A stretch of DNA of 49,729 nt from positions 1 through 49,729 of the forward strand of contig NZ_AWFF01000038.1 in NCBI RefSeq assembly GCF_000682755.1. The letters are read 5' to 3'. The translations under genes were made by a program, and so were the position numbers. Below the pieces are notes generated by a model that saw only the letters and a list, made by a program, of their open reading frames with translations, searched no databases and was not told the DNA's origin. Positions 42,524 to 49,729 of this stretch are shown here, piece after piece. Origin of the DNA: Hyphomonas beringensis. GTDB taxonomy: Bacteria; Pseudomonadota; Alphaproteobacteria; Caulobacterales; Hyphomonadaceae. Numbering within the stretch: position 1 is the first letter of the stretch; each line of letters starts with the position of its first letter.

Positions 42524-42560
42524 CCTTGTGTGTTTCGCCAACCTCGGCAAAACAGGGGGG

Positions 42561-43400
42561 ATGAATACGACCCCTCAGCGCTTCAGCATTTATTTCAATG
42601 TCCACCTTGTCTCTGACAGTACGGGTGAGACGCTTAATGCGATTCAGCGAGCGGCATGCGCACAGTTCGAAAATGTGCAGCCGCTTGAACACAATTATTA
42701 TCTCGTCCGCTCCGAGCGTCAGCTGGAACGGGTGATGCGAGAGATCGAGGCTGCGCCGGGCGTTGTCTGGTACACGATCTCTGATGAAGTCCTGCGCCAA
42801 AAGCTGGAATCCTTCTGCCGCGAGCATGGTGTCGCCACCCTGCCGGTTCTGGATGCATCGATCGCCATGCTGGGCCGTCACCTTGGCATTTCAGCCAACC
42901 AGAAAGTTGCCGGCCAGCACGCGCTGGATGATGACTATTTCGAGCGGATGGAAGCCATCAACTTTACGCTGGCGCATGATGACGGCCAGAATGTCGACGG
43001 GCTGGTCGGCGCAGACGTCATCCTGCTGGGGGTTAGCCGCACATCCAAGACACCGACCTGTGTGTATCTGGCGAACCGCAAGGTAAAGGCAGGCAACATT
43101 CCGCTGGTGCCCGGCGTGCCCTTGCCGCCCTTCATTGAAAAGCTGGGCCCGAAAGGCCCGCTGGTCATCGGCCTGAAAGTCAGCGCAGAACGCCTTGTAC
43201 AGATCCGGCGCCAACGTCTGATCTCGCTCGATCAGGATGAACACACCATCTATGCCGATGAAGCGGCTGTGCGCGATGAAGTCACCCAGGCCAACCGCCT
43301 GTTCCAGCGCAACAAGTGGAAGACAATTGATGTCTCCCGCCGCTCGGTTGAGGAAACTGCTGCGGCCATTCTGAATCTGCTGAATGAACGGAAAGCCTAG
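42561..43400 (+). CDS. ppsR: PEP synthetase regulatory protein (kinase/pyrophosphorylase)
   Basis: A 279-residue bifunctional enzyme of the DUF299 family that phosphorylates and dephosphorylates PEP synthase or pyruvate phosphate dikinase, using ADP as donor. Family start FNVHLVSDSTGETLNAIQRA and P-loop GVSRTSKT (157-164). The ATG at 42561 is preferred: the sequence from an upstream ATG at 42498 is not family-like and would put origin motifs inside the gene. A run of G abuts the ATG, so the ribosome site is unclear. It is the Caulobacter origin-flanking gene on this side. It is followed by maf after 2 bp. Confidence 0.93.
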   Translation: MNTTPQRFSIYFNVHLVSDSTGETLNAIQRAACAQFENVQPLEHNYYLVRSERQLERVMREIEAAPGVVWYTISDEVLRQKLESFCREHGVATLPVLDASIAMLGRHLGISANQKVAGQHALDDDYFERMEAINFTLAHDDGQNVDGLVGADVILLGVSRTSKTPTCVYLANRKVKAGNIPLVPGVPLPPFIEKLGPKGPLVIGLKVSAERLVQIRRQRLISLDQDEHTIYADEAAVRDEVTQANRLFQRNKWKTIDVSRRSVEETAAAILNLLNERKA

Positions 43401-43402
43401 GT

Positions 43403-43999
43403 ATGAGCCCGCGCATCATTCTTGCCTCCGGCAGCCAGAGCCGGCGCGCCGTGCTGTCCGCTGCAGGCGTGGACGCTGAAACCATCAAGCCGAATGTGGA
43501 TGAAGATGCGGCCAAAGCCGCGTTCCGCGCAGAGACCATGTCCGTGCGCGATCAGGCCATGAAACTGGCCGAGATGAAATCCATGAAGGTTTCGATGCGC
43601 GAGAACGGTCTGGTCATCGGCTGTGACCAGATGCTGTCGCTGGAAAATGAAGCCTTCGACAAGCCCGTGGATCTTGATGGCGCGCGCGAGCATTTGCGCA
43701 AACTGTCCGGCAAGACACATACGCTGGAAACCGGAATCGTGATTTCCGAAAATGGCGAACCGGTCTGGCGTTATCTGGCCCGGCCGAAACTGACCATGCG
43801 CGTGTTGAGCGAAGACTTCATCGAAGACTATGTCGAAAAGGTCGGCGATCCGCTCCTCTCCACAGTTGGCGCATACCAGCTGGAAGGCCTCGGCGCGCAA
43901 TTGTTTACCCGCATCGAAGGGGATTATTTCTCCATTCTCGGTCTGCCGCTTTTACCCCTGCTTGATTATCTGCGCGTTCGGAAGGTGTTGCCCTCATGA
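43403..43999 (+). CDS. maf: Maf-family nucleotide pyrophosphatase
   Basis: A 198-residue house-cleaning enzyme that hydrolyses modified nucleoside triphosphates. Family start IILASGSQSRRAVLSAAG, the D-containing VIGCDQMLSLE segment, and STVGAYQLEGLGAQLF. The usual KA-x-x-v region is present but degenerate (FRAETMSVRDQAMKLAEMKS). Maf genes exist in several specificity groups; the one here is not assigned. It overlaps aroE by 4 nt. Confidence 0.92.
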   Translation: MSPRIILASGSQSRRAVLSAAGVDAETIKPNVDEDAAKAAFRAETMSVRDQAMKLAEMKSMKVSMRENGLVIGCDQMLSLENEAFDKPVDLDGAREHLRKLSGKTHTLETGIVISENGEPVWRYLARPKLTMRVLSEDFIEDYVEKVGDPLLSTVGAYQLEGLGAQLFTRIEGDYFSILGLPLLPLLDYLRVRKVLPS

Positions 44000-44811
44000 C
44001 CTTGCTGTATGGTGTTGTCGGCGATCCGGTATCGCATTCTCTCTCGCCTGTTATTCACAAGGCGTGGATTCGTGAGCATGGCATCGATGCGACATATGAG
44101 GCCCTGCACATTGCCAAAGGCGAATTGCCAGAAGGGCTTGAGACTCTGGAATCGCGCGGGGCAAAAGGGCTGAATATAACCCTGCCGCACAAGGAAGAAG
44201 CCTTGGCACTGGCAGAAACGGTAAGTGACGTTGCGCGCCGTATTGGCGCGGCGAACACGCTGGTCCATTTGAAAAAAGGTGGCTGGCACGCAGAGAATAC
44301 CGACGCGCCGGGATTTGCCGAAACGCTGGGCCAGATCGATATTGATATTTCGGGGCAACATGTCTGTCTGCTGGGGGCAGGGGGCGCGGCCCGCGCTGTG
44401 GCACTTGCGATATCCGATATGCGCGCAGATCTGACGATCTGTAACCGGACTGTTTCCCGCGCAGAAGAAATGGCCAACCATCTGAACGTCGAAGCAGAAA
44501 TCTGCAGTCTGGATCAGGCAGTCGCCGCCATGGGCGAAGCGGACATTGTCATCAATACGCTCAGCCTCGGCCATACCGGCCAGGCGCTTGATATGCCGGA
44601 TGGAAAATCCCGTATCTTCTACGACATTTCCTATGGCAAGGCGGCAAAATCCATGCTGGACAATGCAACCGCGCAGAACTGGAAGCCGGTGGACGGTCTC
44701 GGCATGTTGGTGGCGCAGGCCGCCTTCAGCTTTGAACACTGGTTCGGCGTGCTGCCGGATATGGTGTCAGCTGAAGAACGGTGCCGCAAACTTGTGGAGG
44801 CCACGACATGA
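43996..44811 (+). CDS. aroE: Shikimate dehydrogenase
   Basis: A 271-residue NADPH-dependent enzyme reducing 3-dehydroshikimate in aromatic amino-acid synthesis. Substrate site SHSLSPVIH (13-21), catalytic K66 ([10 protein letters not shown]) and D103 (AENTDAPGF), and nucleotide loop LLGAGGAAR in the C-terminal half. The end of maf and the start of coaE both overlap it by 4 nt (ATGA), marking a tightly coupled operon ppsR-maf-aroE-coaE-dnaQ. Confidence 0.96.
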   Translation: MTLLYGVVGDPVSHSLSPVIHKAWIREHGIDATYEALHIAKGELPEGLETLESRGAKGLNITLPHKEEALALAETVSDVARRIGAANTLVHLKKGGWHAENTDAPGFAETLGQIDIDISGQHVCLLGAGGAARAVALAISDMRADLTICNRTVSRAEEMANHLNVEAEICSLDQAVAAMGEADIVINTLSLGHTGQALDMPDGKSRIFYDISYGKAAKSMLDNATAQNWKPVDGLGMLVAQAAFSFEHWFGVLPDMVSAEERCRKLVEATT

Positions 44812-45419
44812 TCATCCTTGGACTGACGGGCTCTATCGGGATGGGAAAATCCGCAACGGCTGAACTCTTCCGCGAAGAAGGCGTGCCGGTTTATGATGCC
44901 GACGCCGAAGTTCATGCACTCTACGCAAAGGGCGGGGCGGCAGTCGCGCCGGTTGAGGCGGCCTTTCCGGGTGTTACCGTCGATGGCGCAATTGATAGAA
45001 ATGCCCTGCGCGGTCGGGTGCTGAATGATTCCGACGCGATGAAGACGCTGGAACAGATTGTCCATCCGCTGGCGGGTGATGCGCAGAAACAGTTTCGCGA
45101 CAAGGCACATGAATCCGGTGCGCCGTTCATCGTTCTGGATATTCCGCTGCTCTATGAAGCAGGCGGATATGCCTATTGCGATTATGTCGTCGTTGTCAGC
45201 GCGCCAGCCGAAGTGCAACGCGAACGCGTTCTCTCTCGCCCGGGCATGACGGCGGACACATTCGAGTCCATTCTCGCCCGGCAGATGCCGGATGCCGACA
45301 AACGCGCCAAGGCAGATTTTATCATCACCTCGGCGCATGGTTTCGAGTTTGCACGCGACTGTGTTCAGGCCATAGTGCGCCTGATGAATCGTCTTGCTGA
45401 GGAAGAGAGTGACGCATGA
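44808..45419 (+). CDS. coaE: Dephospho-CoA kinase
   Basis: A 203-residue kinase for the last step of coenzyme A synthesis. P-loop GSIGMGKS (8-15), the substrate-binding [10 protein letters not shown] region, and [10 protein letters not shown] (about 112-121). The ATG at 44808 fits; an upstream TTG at 44781 is inside aroE. The 3-prime end overlaps dnaQ by 4 nt. Confidence 0.95.
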   Translation: MIILGLTGSIGMGKSATAELFREEGVPVYDADAEVHALYAKGGAAVAPVEAAFPGVTVDGAIDRNALRGRVLNDSDAMKTLEQIVHPLAGDAQKQFRDKAHESGAPFIVLDIPLLYEAGGYAYCDYVVVVSAPAEVQRERVLSRPGMTADTFESILARQMPDADKRAKADFIITSAHGFEFARDCVQAIVRLMNRLAEEESDA

Positions 45420-46117
45420 GTGATGTTATTCGCGAAATCGCATTCGATACCGAAACAACTGGCCTGAACCCTGCCGACGGCGACCGGGTTATCGAAATCG
45501 GTGCAGTGGAAATGAATAACCACATTGCGACCGGTCGCACGTTTCGTGTGCTGATCAATCCCAAACGCTCGGTCTCTGAAGATACGGTCCGCATCACCGG
45601 CCTCACGGACGAGCATTTGAAAGATGCGCCCTATTTTGAGCATCCGGAAGTCGTGGATGCCTTCCTGGAATTTCTGGGCGACGCCACGATTGTTGCGCAC
45701 AATGCAGGGTTTGACCGCGGCTTTATCAATATGGAGCTGGAGCGCTGTGGGCGTCCGCCGATCCCGGAAGAGCGCTGGATCGATACCGCCGCCATGGCGC
45801 GCAAGAAATATCCCGGCGCCCCGGCCAGTCTGGATGCGCTATGCCGTCGCTACGATATCTCGCTCGAGAGCCGGACCTTCCACGGCGCTCTGCTGGATAG
45901 CCAGCTGCTGGCCAGCGTGTATCTGGAATTGCTGGGCGGTCGCGCGCGCGCTTTCTCGTTCGAGACGGCAGAGGAAATGGATTTCGGGTCGCGGAAGCGG
46001 ACAGCGAAGCAAAGGCCTCAGCCACTTGCCTCGCAGATCACGGAAGAAGAACGCGCCGCCCACGAAGCCTTTATTGCAAGCCTGGGCGACGACGCGATCT
46101 GGAAAAAGGTCAGCTGA
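45416..46117 (+). CDS. dnaQ: DNA polymerase III epsilon (proofreading) subunit
   Basis: A 233-residue 3-prime to 5-prime exonuclease of the DEDDh group: D11 and E13 (AFDTETTGL), the HNAGFDRGF block, and H..D in [20 protein letters not shown]-terminal tail (about 180-233) binds the polymerase. Its TGA stop abuts the secB stop on the other strand with no gap. Confidence 0.95.
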   Translation: MSDVIREIAFDTETTGLNPADGDRVIEIGAVEMNNHIATGRTFRVLINPKRSVSEDTVRITGLTDEHLKDAPYFEHPEVVDAFLEFLGDATIVAHNAGFDRGFINMELERCGRPPIPEERWIDTAAMARKKYPGAPASLDALCRRYDISLESRTFHGALLDSQLLASVYLELLGGRARAFSFETAEEMDFGSRKRTAKQRPQPLASQITEEERAAHEAFIASLGDDAIWKKVS

Positions 46118-46618
46118 TCAGGCCTGGCCAACGCCATTTTGGCCTTTCTGTTCGGTGGCGCGCTGGTATTGCGCCTGGTAAAGCTGCACAAAGTCGACCG
46201 GGTCGATCAGCAGGGGCGGGAAGCCGCCTTCGCGCGTGATCTCTGCAATGATACGGCGGGCGAACGGGAACAGAAGACGCGGGCATTCGATCAGCAGCAT
46301 GGGCTCGATCTGGCTTTGATCGGCTGTTTGCAGCTGGAACAGACCGGCATATTCAAGTTCACATAGGAACAGGACAGTCTGCTCTGATGTCGCCTTGGCG
46401 GACAGTTTCAGAGAGACTTCGAAGAGGCCATTGCCGTCGGCGTGCGGCGTCGCGCCAACATCGATACCCAGATCAATGTTCGGTTGGGCCTGCACAGGGC
46501 CATGTCCTGGATTTTCGAAGGACAAGTCTTTGACATATTGGCCTAGCACCCGCATGGACGGCGTCTGTTGGCCGGTGCCTTGCGGCTGGGGGTTTTCCGG
46601 TGTGCTGGCGTCTGTCAT
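46118..46618 (-). CDS. secB: Protein-export chaperone SecB
   Basis: A 166-residue tetrameric chaperone that keeps preproteins unfolded for SecA. Family pieces VLGQYVKDLSFENPG, YAGLFQL, IECPRLLFPFARRIIAEITREGGFPPLLIDPVDF. The N-terminal Gln/Pro-rich tail (residues 1-20) is longer than in E. coli, as is common in alphaproteobacteria. AGGGAG precedes ATG 46618; the frame to 46678 is rejected. It is convergent with dnaQ and divergent from the Tim44-like gene. Confidence 0.95.
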   Translation of the reverse strand: MTDASTPENPQPQGTGQQTPSMRVLGQYVKDLSFENPGHGPVQAQPNIDLGIDVGATPHADGNGLFEVSLKLSAKATSEQTVLFLCELEYAGLFQLQTADQSQIEPMLLIECPRLLFPFARRIIAEITREGGFPPLLIDPVDFVQLYQAQYQRATEQKGQNGVGQA

Positions 46619-46752
46619 GCTTGTTCTCCCTCTGCACTTTACGTCGCGCCGCCTAGCATGCGGCCCCTTAACGCGCAATGTATCACTGGCATGACAGGCC
46701 CGTTCAACCTATCTAGAGTGATAGACACTTCTTTGGAGGATATTCCGCCCTC

Positions 46753-47367
46753 ATGTTCGATCCTGTTGTTCAGGTAGTCATTCTTGCGGCGATTGCGCTG
46801 TTTGTACTTTTCCGTCTCTACACCGTGCTGGGGAAGGGGGAAGACGATACGCCCATGCGGCGTACCGAACCGTCTGCGAAGCGCGGCGACACCCCTGCCA
46901 GTCCTGTAGACAGGCCCCTGCAGCCGGTTGAGCCGGAAACGCCGATCTTTACCGGGCCGGCAGCGGCAGGAATGGAAGAGATCTACAATGCTGACCGCCG
47001 GTTCAATGAGCCGGAATTCATGCGCGGGGCCCGTGCGGCCTACGCAATGATCGTCGGAGCCTTTGCCCGGGGCGATCGTGAAGCGCTGCGTCCATTGCTG
47101 GATGATGACGTCTATGAAGCCTGGGATCAGGCGATCAGTGATCGCGAAGCCAACAACACGCCCGCCTTTGATCTTCTTCGCATCAAGAAGGCCGAGATCG
47201 AAAGCGCTGAGCTGGACGGCAAGATGGCCCGCGTCTGGGTGCGCTATCAAGCTGAACTGGGCGATGGCGAGACGACGCGCACGGCAAAAGAGCTGTGGGC
47301 GTTCATGCGCGATGTGACCGGAACCGATCCGAACTGGATCCTGGATGATGTGGAAGAGGCCAAATAG
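46753..47367 (+). CDS. Tim44/TimA-family inner-membrane protein
   Basis: A 204-residue protein with one N-terminal membrane helix (about 5-22), a Pro-rich linker (about 35-70) and a Tim44-like domain (about 80-200: FMRGARAAYAMIVGAFARGDREALRPLLDD, TAKELWAFMRD). In alphaproteobacteria the family is called TimA and is related to the mitochondrial Tim44 import subunit; the bacterial role is still poorly defined. The position beside secB is conserved in the group and suggests a link with protein export. GGAGGA lies about 15 nt before the ATG. Confidence 0.9.
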   Translation: MFDPVVQVVILAAIALFVLFRLYTVLGKGEDDTPMRRTEPSAKRGDTPASPVDRPLQPVEPETPIFTGPAAAGMEEIYNADRRFNEPEFMRGARAAYAMIVGAFARGDREALRPLLDDDVYEAWDQAISDREANNTPAFDLLRIKKAEIESAELDGKMARVWVRYQAELGDGETTRTAKELWAFMRDVTGTDPNWILDDVEEAK

Positions 47368-47437
47368 GCCATCTTCTGCTGCAGACCCGACATCTGGGGC
47401 GTGACAGACTGACCTGAACCAAGCCATAAGTGACGGC

Positions 47438-48661
47438 ATGTTCCGCCGTTTGCTTTGCCTGTCTGTGATGACCATTCTGGCCTCCTGTCAGAGTGCCCCT
47501 CCGCCCGCACCGCGCCCTGTGGTGAGGGATGTTCCGCCCAAAGTGTCTGCCCCGCCGAAACAGGTGGAGGCGATTGAGCGCCCAAGCAGTTTTTCTGCCC
47601 TGCCGAATTGGCAGGACGCGGCGATCGAATTGCCGATCAGCGCGTTCAAACGATCCTGCGTGAAGCTTCAGGACCGGTCTGCCGGTGACTATCTTTCCGC
47701 CAATGCGCCCTGGGCCGGGTTTGTGGCCGAATGGCTGCCCGTATGTGACGCAGTGAATATGGCGGAGGATGATGCCAGCGCCCGGGCCATTCTTGAGGCA
47801 GAATTCCTGCCGGTTGAAATCTCCTCTCCCACGGGCGAGAGCCGGTTTACCGGCTATTTCGAGCCGATGTATGAGGCGCGCTACACGCCGACCCCGCCTT
47901 TCACCGAACCTGTGCCGGCGCTGCCAGCGGATCTGGTGCCCAATGGCGCGAACCCGAAACAGCGTATGCCCGATGGCCGGTTGCGGCCGTATCCCAGCCG
48001 CGCAGAGATCACGACGAATGGCGTGAAGGCGATTGCCTATGCCCATCCGGCAGATGTGTTCTTCCTGCAGATCCAGGGCAGCGGCCGCCTGCATTTCCCG
48101 GACGGGCGGACAGTGCGTGCAGCCTATGCCGCGCATAATGGCCATCGGTTCGGCTCCACGGCCAACTGGCTGATGGAGACGGGCCGCATCAGTGCCGGGG
48201 AGGCGAGCATGCAGGGCATCCGCGCCTGGATGGACCGGGCCGGCCCGGTGGAGACGCGCAAGGCGATGAACCACAATCCGCGCTTTGTGTTCTTCCGCGC
48301 CTTGCCCGAGGGCGACCCGGCGCTGGGCCCGGAAGGGGCGCAGGGCGTTCCGTTGACGCCGCTGTCATCCATGGCGGTGGACACGTCCATCCATCCGCTG
48401 GGCGTGCCGATGTATGTTGAGACCGAGGCGCCGGGCCTGGGCGGCAAATGGGCGGGCCTGTTGATTTCGCAGGACACCGGCGGCGCGATCAAGGGCCCGG
48501 TGCGCGGCGATCTCTATTTCGGCACCGGCAGGGAAGCGGGCGAGCGTGCGGGCACAATGAACGCCCCCGGCCGCCTGTGGGTGTTCCTGCCGCGCAAGGT
48601 GGCCCGGCGGCTGATGGATGAGAATGTTGCCAACCCGTCTCTCAAGCTGACTGCGCCCTAG
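47438..48661 (+). CDS. mltA: Membrane-bound lytic murein transglycosylase A
   Basis: A 407-residue lipoprotein that cuts peptidoglycan glycan strands, releasing anhydro-muropeptides. Lipobox LASC (Cys17), then a Pro-rich linker. The MltA domain has RFTGYFEPMYEARYTPTPPF, YAHPADVFFLQIQGSGRL and the double-psi barrel end SSMAVDTSIHPLGVPMYV plus ISQDTGGAIKGPVRGDLYFG, which contains the catalytic aspartate region. It follows the Tim44-like gene after 70 bp and precedes smr by 3 bp. Confidence 0.95.
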   Translation: MFRRLLCLSVMTILASCQSAPPPAPRPVVRDVPPKVSAPPKQVEAIERPSSFSALPNWQDAAIELPISAFKRSCVKLQDRSAGDYLSANAPWAGFVAEWLPVCDAVNMAEDDASARAILEAEFLPVEISSPTGESRFTGYFEPMYEARYTPTPPFTEPVPALPADLVPNGANPKQRMPDGRLRPYPSRAEITTNGVKAIAYAHPADVFFLQIQGSGRLHFPDGRTVRAAYAAHNGHRFGSTANWLMETGRISAGEASMQGIRAWMDRAGPVETRKAMNHNPRFVFFRALPEGDPALGPEGAQGVPLTPLSSMAVDTSIHPLGVPMYVETEAPGLGGKWAGLLISQDTGGAIKGPVRGDLYFGTGREAGERAGTMNAPGRLWVFLPRKVARRLMDENVANPSLKLTAP

Positions 48662-48664
48662 GCC

Positions 48665-49216
48665 ATGACCAAGCGCCGCCTGACCCCTGAGGAATCCCGC
48701 GCCTGGGCCCGGGTTGCGCGCACGGTAAAGCCAATTGGTCCGCCTACGGCGAATCTGGAGGAGTTCGAGCGCGCCCTGGAATCCGGCGGGCCGGTCAACC
48801 CGATGCGGCCGCGTAAACATTCCGCTGACGGACTGATTGCGGCGGCAGGCAAGGCGGAAGAAAAACAGAAACCAACCGCCAGGGCCGCCGACCGGGGCGG
48901 TGAGAAACGCGTGCGCCGCGGGCGGCTGGAGCTGGCCGGGACAATTGATCTGCACGGCATGACGCAGACCATGGCTGAATTACGCCTGATGCAATTCGTC
49001 ACCCACAGCCGCGCCCAAGGCGCGCGCTGTGTGTTGGTGATTACAGGAAAAGGACGCGGGGGCGAGGGGGTTCTTCGGCGGAACTTTCTTCACTGGGTTC
49101 AGACGCCGGATGCCAGCCAACATGTGTCTGGCTATTCAGAGGCCCATGTTCGGCATGGGGGCTCTGGGGCGTTTTATCTGTTTCTGCGGCGGTCCGGGCC
49201 CGTTCGGCAGCCATGA
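48665..49216 (+). CDS. Smr-domain protein
   Basis: A 183-residue protein with a basic, disordered N-terminal part (about 1-85) and a C-terminal Smr domain (about 90-180). Motifs: DLHGMT (95-100), VITGKGRGGEGVLRR and HVRHGGSGAFYLFLRR. Smr domains are nucleases related to the end of MutS2; small forms like this are common in Proteobacteria with unproven DNA or RNA targets. It is in an operon with mltA. Its last 176 bp are overlapped by an opposite-strand open frame. Confidence 0.92.
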   Translation: MTKRRLTPEESRAWARVARTVKPIGPPTANLEEFERALESGGPVNPMRPRKHSADGLIAAAGKAEEKQKPTARAADRGGEKRVRRGRLELAGTIDLHGMTQTMAELRLMQFVTHSRAQGARCVLVITGKGRGGEGVLRRNFLHWVQTPDASQHVSGYSEAHVRHGGSGAFYLFLRRSGPVRQP

Positions 49217-49457
49217 ACTTTTCATACTGAACGGTGAAATCGTCTTTCCCTGGCCCGAGATGTTTCAGGATGCGATGATGTGTTTCCACAACCAGATCCG
49301 GATCGTAAACGCACCTTTCAATCCATTCCCGCGCCTGCGGAATATTGCGGGCAATACGACGCAGAAACTTGATGTGAGCTGAATGTGGCGCGTCTTCAAA
49401 ACGCCACATGAATTTCATGCGGAACGTGTTTCTGGTGCGGGCTTTCCGGCGTGGCAT
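49041..49457 (-). CDS. Hypothetical protein, convergent and overlapping smr
   Basis: A 138-residue protein that I do not recognise. The ATG at 49457 has AAAGGA 7 nt upstream. The first 80 residues are well-formed and basic at the start (PRRKARTRNTF), then amphipathic (HIKFLRRIARNIPQAREWIERC, DPDLVVETHHRILKHL) and look like a real domain. The last 58 residues are low-complexity (Pro/Ser/Glu-rich) and antisense to the conserved end of smr. Either the gene has a real 176-bp overlap or the tail is a recent read-through. No function is proposed. Confidence 0.5.
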   Translation of the reverse strand: MPRRKARTRNTFRMKFMWRFEDAPHSAHIKFLRRIARNIPQAREWIERCVYDPDLVVETHHRILKHLGPGKDDFTVQYEKFMAAERARTAAETDKTPQSPHAEHGPLNSQTHVGWHPASEPSEESSAEEPPRPRVLFL

Positions 49458-49531
49458 GGCGTTGTCCTTTCTGTGTTCTTTGTCCTGAGTTTTGCCCCTC
49501 ACCTCCCACCGTCTTTGGCGGCAATTGCGGT

Positions 49532-49638
49532 ATGACCCCCACCTGTCCTCCCCCTTTCAGGGGGAGGGACGCTGACAGCAGCTGCCTTGCTTGAGGAGCA
49601 TTCTCCCCCCTGAAAGGGGGGAGTTAGAGGGGGGTCAT
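49532..49638. repeat. Composite palindromic intergenic element
   Basis: A 107-bp near-palindrome. Outer arms ATGACCCCC (49532-49540) and GGGGGTCAT (49630-49638). Inside are two hairpins: CCTCCCCC/GGGGGAGG (49547-49567, loop TTTCA) and CTCCCCCC/GGGGGGAG (49603-49623, loop TGAAA), which are reverse complements of each other. Such elements recur between genes in many alphaproteobacteria. The rest of 49458-49729 holds nothing else I can identify. Confidence 0.7.
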
Positions 49639-49729
49639 GCGGTGTCTCCATCTGGAAACGGGTTTCGAATTTGGTCTTCCCTGCCCGGCAGCACCTATAG
49701 CCGGACTGGCCGCAACCATCCGGGTATCC

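Larger units (their letters stand above)
42246..42560. other. oriC: Predicted chromosomal replication origin (Cori-like)
   Basis: The gap between hemE and ppsR is where the Caulobacter origin lies, and it has the expected parts. There is one perfect CtrA-type site (42388-42402), a DnaA-box-like CTATCCACA (42502-42510, one mismatch to TTATCCACA) and a weaker one at 42320-42328. CACAG occurs eight times in about 220 bp (counting both strands). A paired 19-mer TCCACAGGYGASTCACAGG stands at 42323-42341 and 42505-42523. An AT-richer segment, CTTATAACTATTAG, lies at 42260-42273. Genes on both sides point outward. No dnaA gene is in the window, as at Cori. The function is inferred from context and motifs. 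Confidence 0.8.

Noticed and set aside
42498..42560. Upstream ATG start for ppsR
   Set aside because: The added 21 residues are not family-like and would place the DnaA-like box and 19-mer copy B within the gene; not fully excluded, because GGGG lies before this ATG.
1..49729. tRNA or rRNA genes, CRISPR arrays, insertion sequences, prophage genes
   Set aside because: No T-loop-like GGTTCGAATCC with a matching acceptor stem, no regularly spaced direct repeats, and no transposase or phage-type protein was seen on either strand.

Overview
This 49.7 kb window is chromosomal DNA from a GC-rich alphaproteobacterium. The gene order is that of the origin region of Caulobacterales, and a member of the Hyphomonadaceae (the Hyphomonas/Henriciella type of organism) is the most likely source. 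The evidence is the order parB-parA-rsmG-mnmG-mnmE-rho-hemJ-hemH-hemE followed by ppsR-maf-aroE-coaE-dnaQ-secB-timA-mltA-smr, an NtrZ-like protein, a CenR-like regulator, and a perfect CtrA-type site (TTAA-N7-TTAA) in the hemE/ppsR gap, which is the position of the Caulobacter origin Cori. The genus call is inference. I saw no insertion sequence, prophage, CRISPR array, tRNA or rRNA.

Layout. (1) 1-876: a two-hairpin intergenic repeat and two related one-helix small proteins, each with its own terminator. (2) 877-4782: hisF and hisE, separated by a GFA-family protein and an unusual crotonase, then a DUF6065-like protein and an Ala-tRNA(Pro)-type deacylase. (3) 4848-11872: accessory block with a TonB-dependent receptor, a divergent TPR-sulfotransferase, an aldo/keto reductase and a lipoprotein trehalase. 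(4) 11938-18633: ftsK, a secreted fasciclin-domain protein, an ammonium transporter and a UbiH-type monooxygenase. (5) 18630-21683: protein-quality cluster cnoX / LON-domain / Trm112-like / DUF971 on the minus strand, and divergent lolA. (6) 21684-26670: a structured non-coding stretch, then a very tightly packed alternating-strand block (xth, CPBP protease, cenR, L,D-transpeptidase, yggS, thiE-like, ntrZ). (7) 26748-32575: a porin, then DUF3576 lipoprotein, leuS, lptE, holA. (8) 32579-42218: the minus-strand segregation, tRNA-modification and heme block, with two perfect parS palindromes inside rsmG and mnmG. (9) 42219-42560: the predicted replication origin. (10) 42561-49457: the right arm, from ppsR to smr. 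(11) 49458-49729: a long composite palindrome.

How it fits together. Genes on both sides of about 42.4 kb mostly point away from it, as expected for leading-strand genes beside an origin. ParA/ParB and two parS sites lie 7-10 kb away, so the window holds both the replication-initiation and the segregation apparatus, plus a terminus-related motor (FtsK) further out. The most notable unexplained signals are a pair of near-identical 19-mers (TCCACAGGYGASTCACAGG) 182 bp apart and three exact GACTCACAG copies inside the origin, and a three-hairpin RNA-like element with C-rich loops between lolA and xth.
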